From an uncultured Synechococcus sp. (GTDB lineage: Bacteria > Cyanobacteriota > Cyanobacteriia > PCC-6307 > Cyanobiaceae), in assembly GCA_937975655.1 (NCBI GenBank), contig CALJTZ010000466.1, positions 1 to 5,804 on the forward strand: a DNA stretch of 5,804 nucleotides, written 5' to 3'. The notes beneath the pieces were generated by a model. That model was not told where the DNA came from. It worked only from the letters and a program-made list of their open reading frames with translations, and searched no databases. This document shows, piece by piece, positions 5,768 to 5,804 of this stretch (position 1 is the first letter of the stretch; every line of letters starts with the position of its first letter). The translations under genes and the position numbers were made by a program.

Positions 5768-5804
5768 AGATCGGAAGAGCGTCGTGTAGGGAAAGAGTGT
5801 CTTC
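5768..5804. other. Illumina adapter contamination (artefact)
   Basis: Bases 5768-5800 match, by recall, all 33 bases of the TruSeq-type read-through adapter that begins AGATCGGAAGAGCGTCGTG. The last four bases (CTTC) are where an index would begin. Translated in the GT41 frame it gives IGRASCRERV, a peptide familiar from contaminated database entries. Nothing right of 5767 should be annotated, and the junction base itself could be slightly further left. Confidence 0.97.

Overview
The window looks like chromosomal DNA from a picocyanobacterium of the Synechococcus/Cyanobium type. The reasons are compact GC-rich genes, an exact copy of the cyanobacterial HIP1 octamer, starts without Shine-Dalgarno sequences, and a locus combining an RTX-like surface protein with glycosyltransferases. 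This assignment is inference; there is no marker gene. The last ~37 bases (5768-5804) are not biological. They are an Illumina adapter, so the real sequence ends at or before 5767.

Layout, all on the + strand. (1) 2-568: the 3' part of an uncharacterised gene that runs off the left edge. (2) 568-1782: a complete GT4-type glycosyltransferase whose GTG start shares one base with the preceding TAG stop, so genes 1 and 2 are probably translationally coupled. (3) 1783-1922: a regulatory gap with a good sigma70-type promoter and a 9-bp stem whose loop holds a GAGGAG. (4) 1923-3968: a 681-residue, Ser/Thr/Gly/Asp-rich RTX-like protein. It has four canonical RTX nonapeptides near the N-terminus and then a long ladder of ~20-residue repeats, organised into a higher-order ~88-residue period. 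(5) 3969-4031: two tandem hairpins, the second a perfect 24-base palindrome followed by eight T (an intrinsic terminator). (6) ~4030-5767: the N-terminal part of a TPR plus SPINDLY/OGT-type (GT41) glycosyltransferase, starting directly at the terminator and cut by the adapter before the end of its catalytic domain.

The simplest working model is a surface-glycoprotein locus. The RTX-like protein would be exported, bind calcium and form a cell-surface fibre or layer, as oscillin and SwmA do in other cyanobacteria. The flanking GT4 and GT41 enzymes would glycosylate it, perhaps on the serine pairs that recur once per solenoid rung. No type I exporter gene is visible in the window, so the secretion route is inferred. 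The most unusual points are the 9-to-20-residue change in repeat period with a nested 88-residue super-period, the extreme amino-acid composition of the RTX protein, and the terminator that seems to overlap the expression signals of the next gene.
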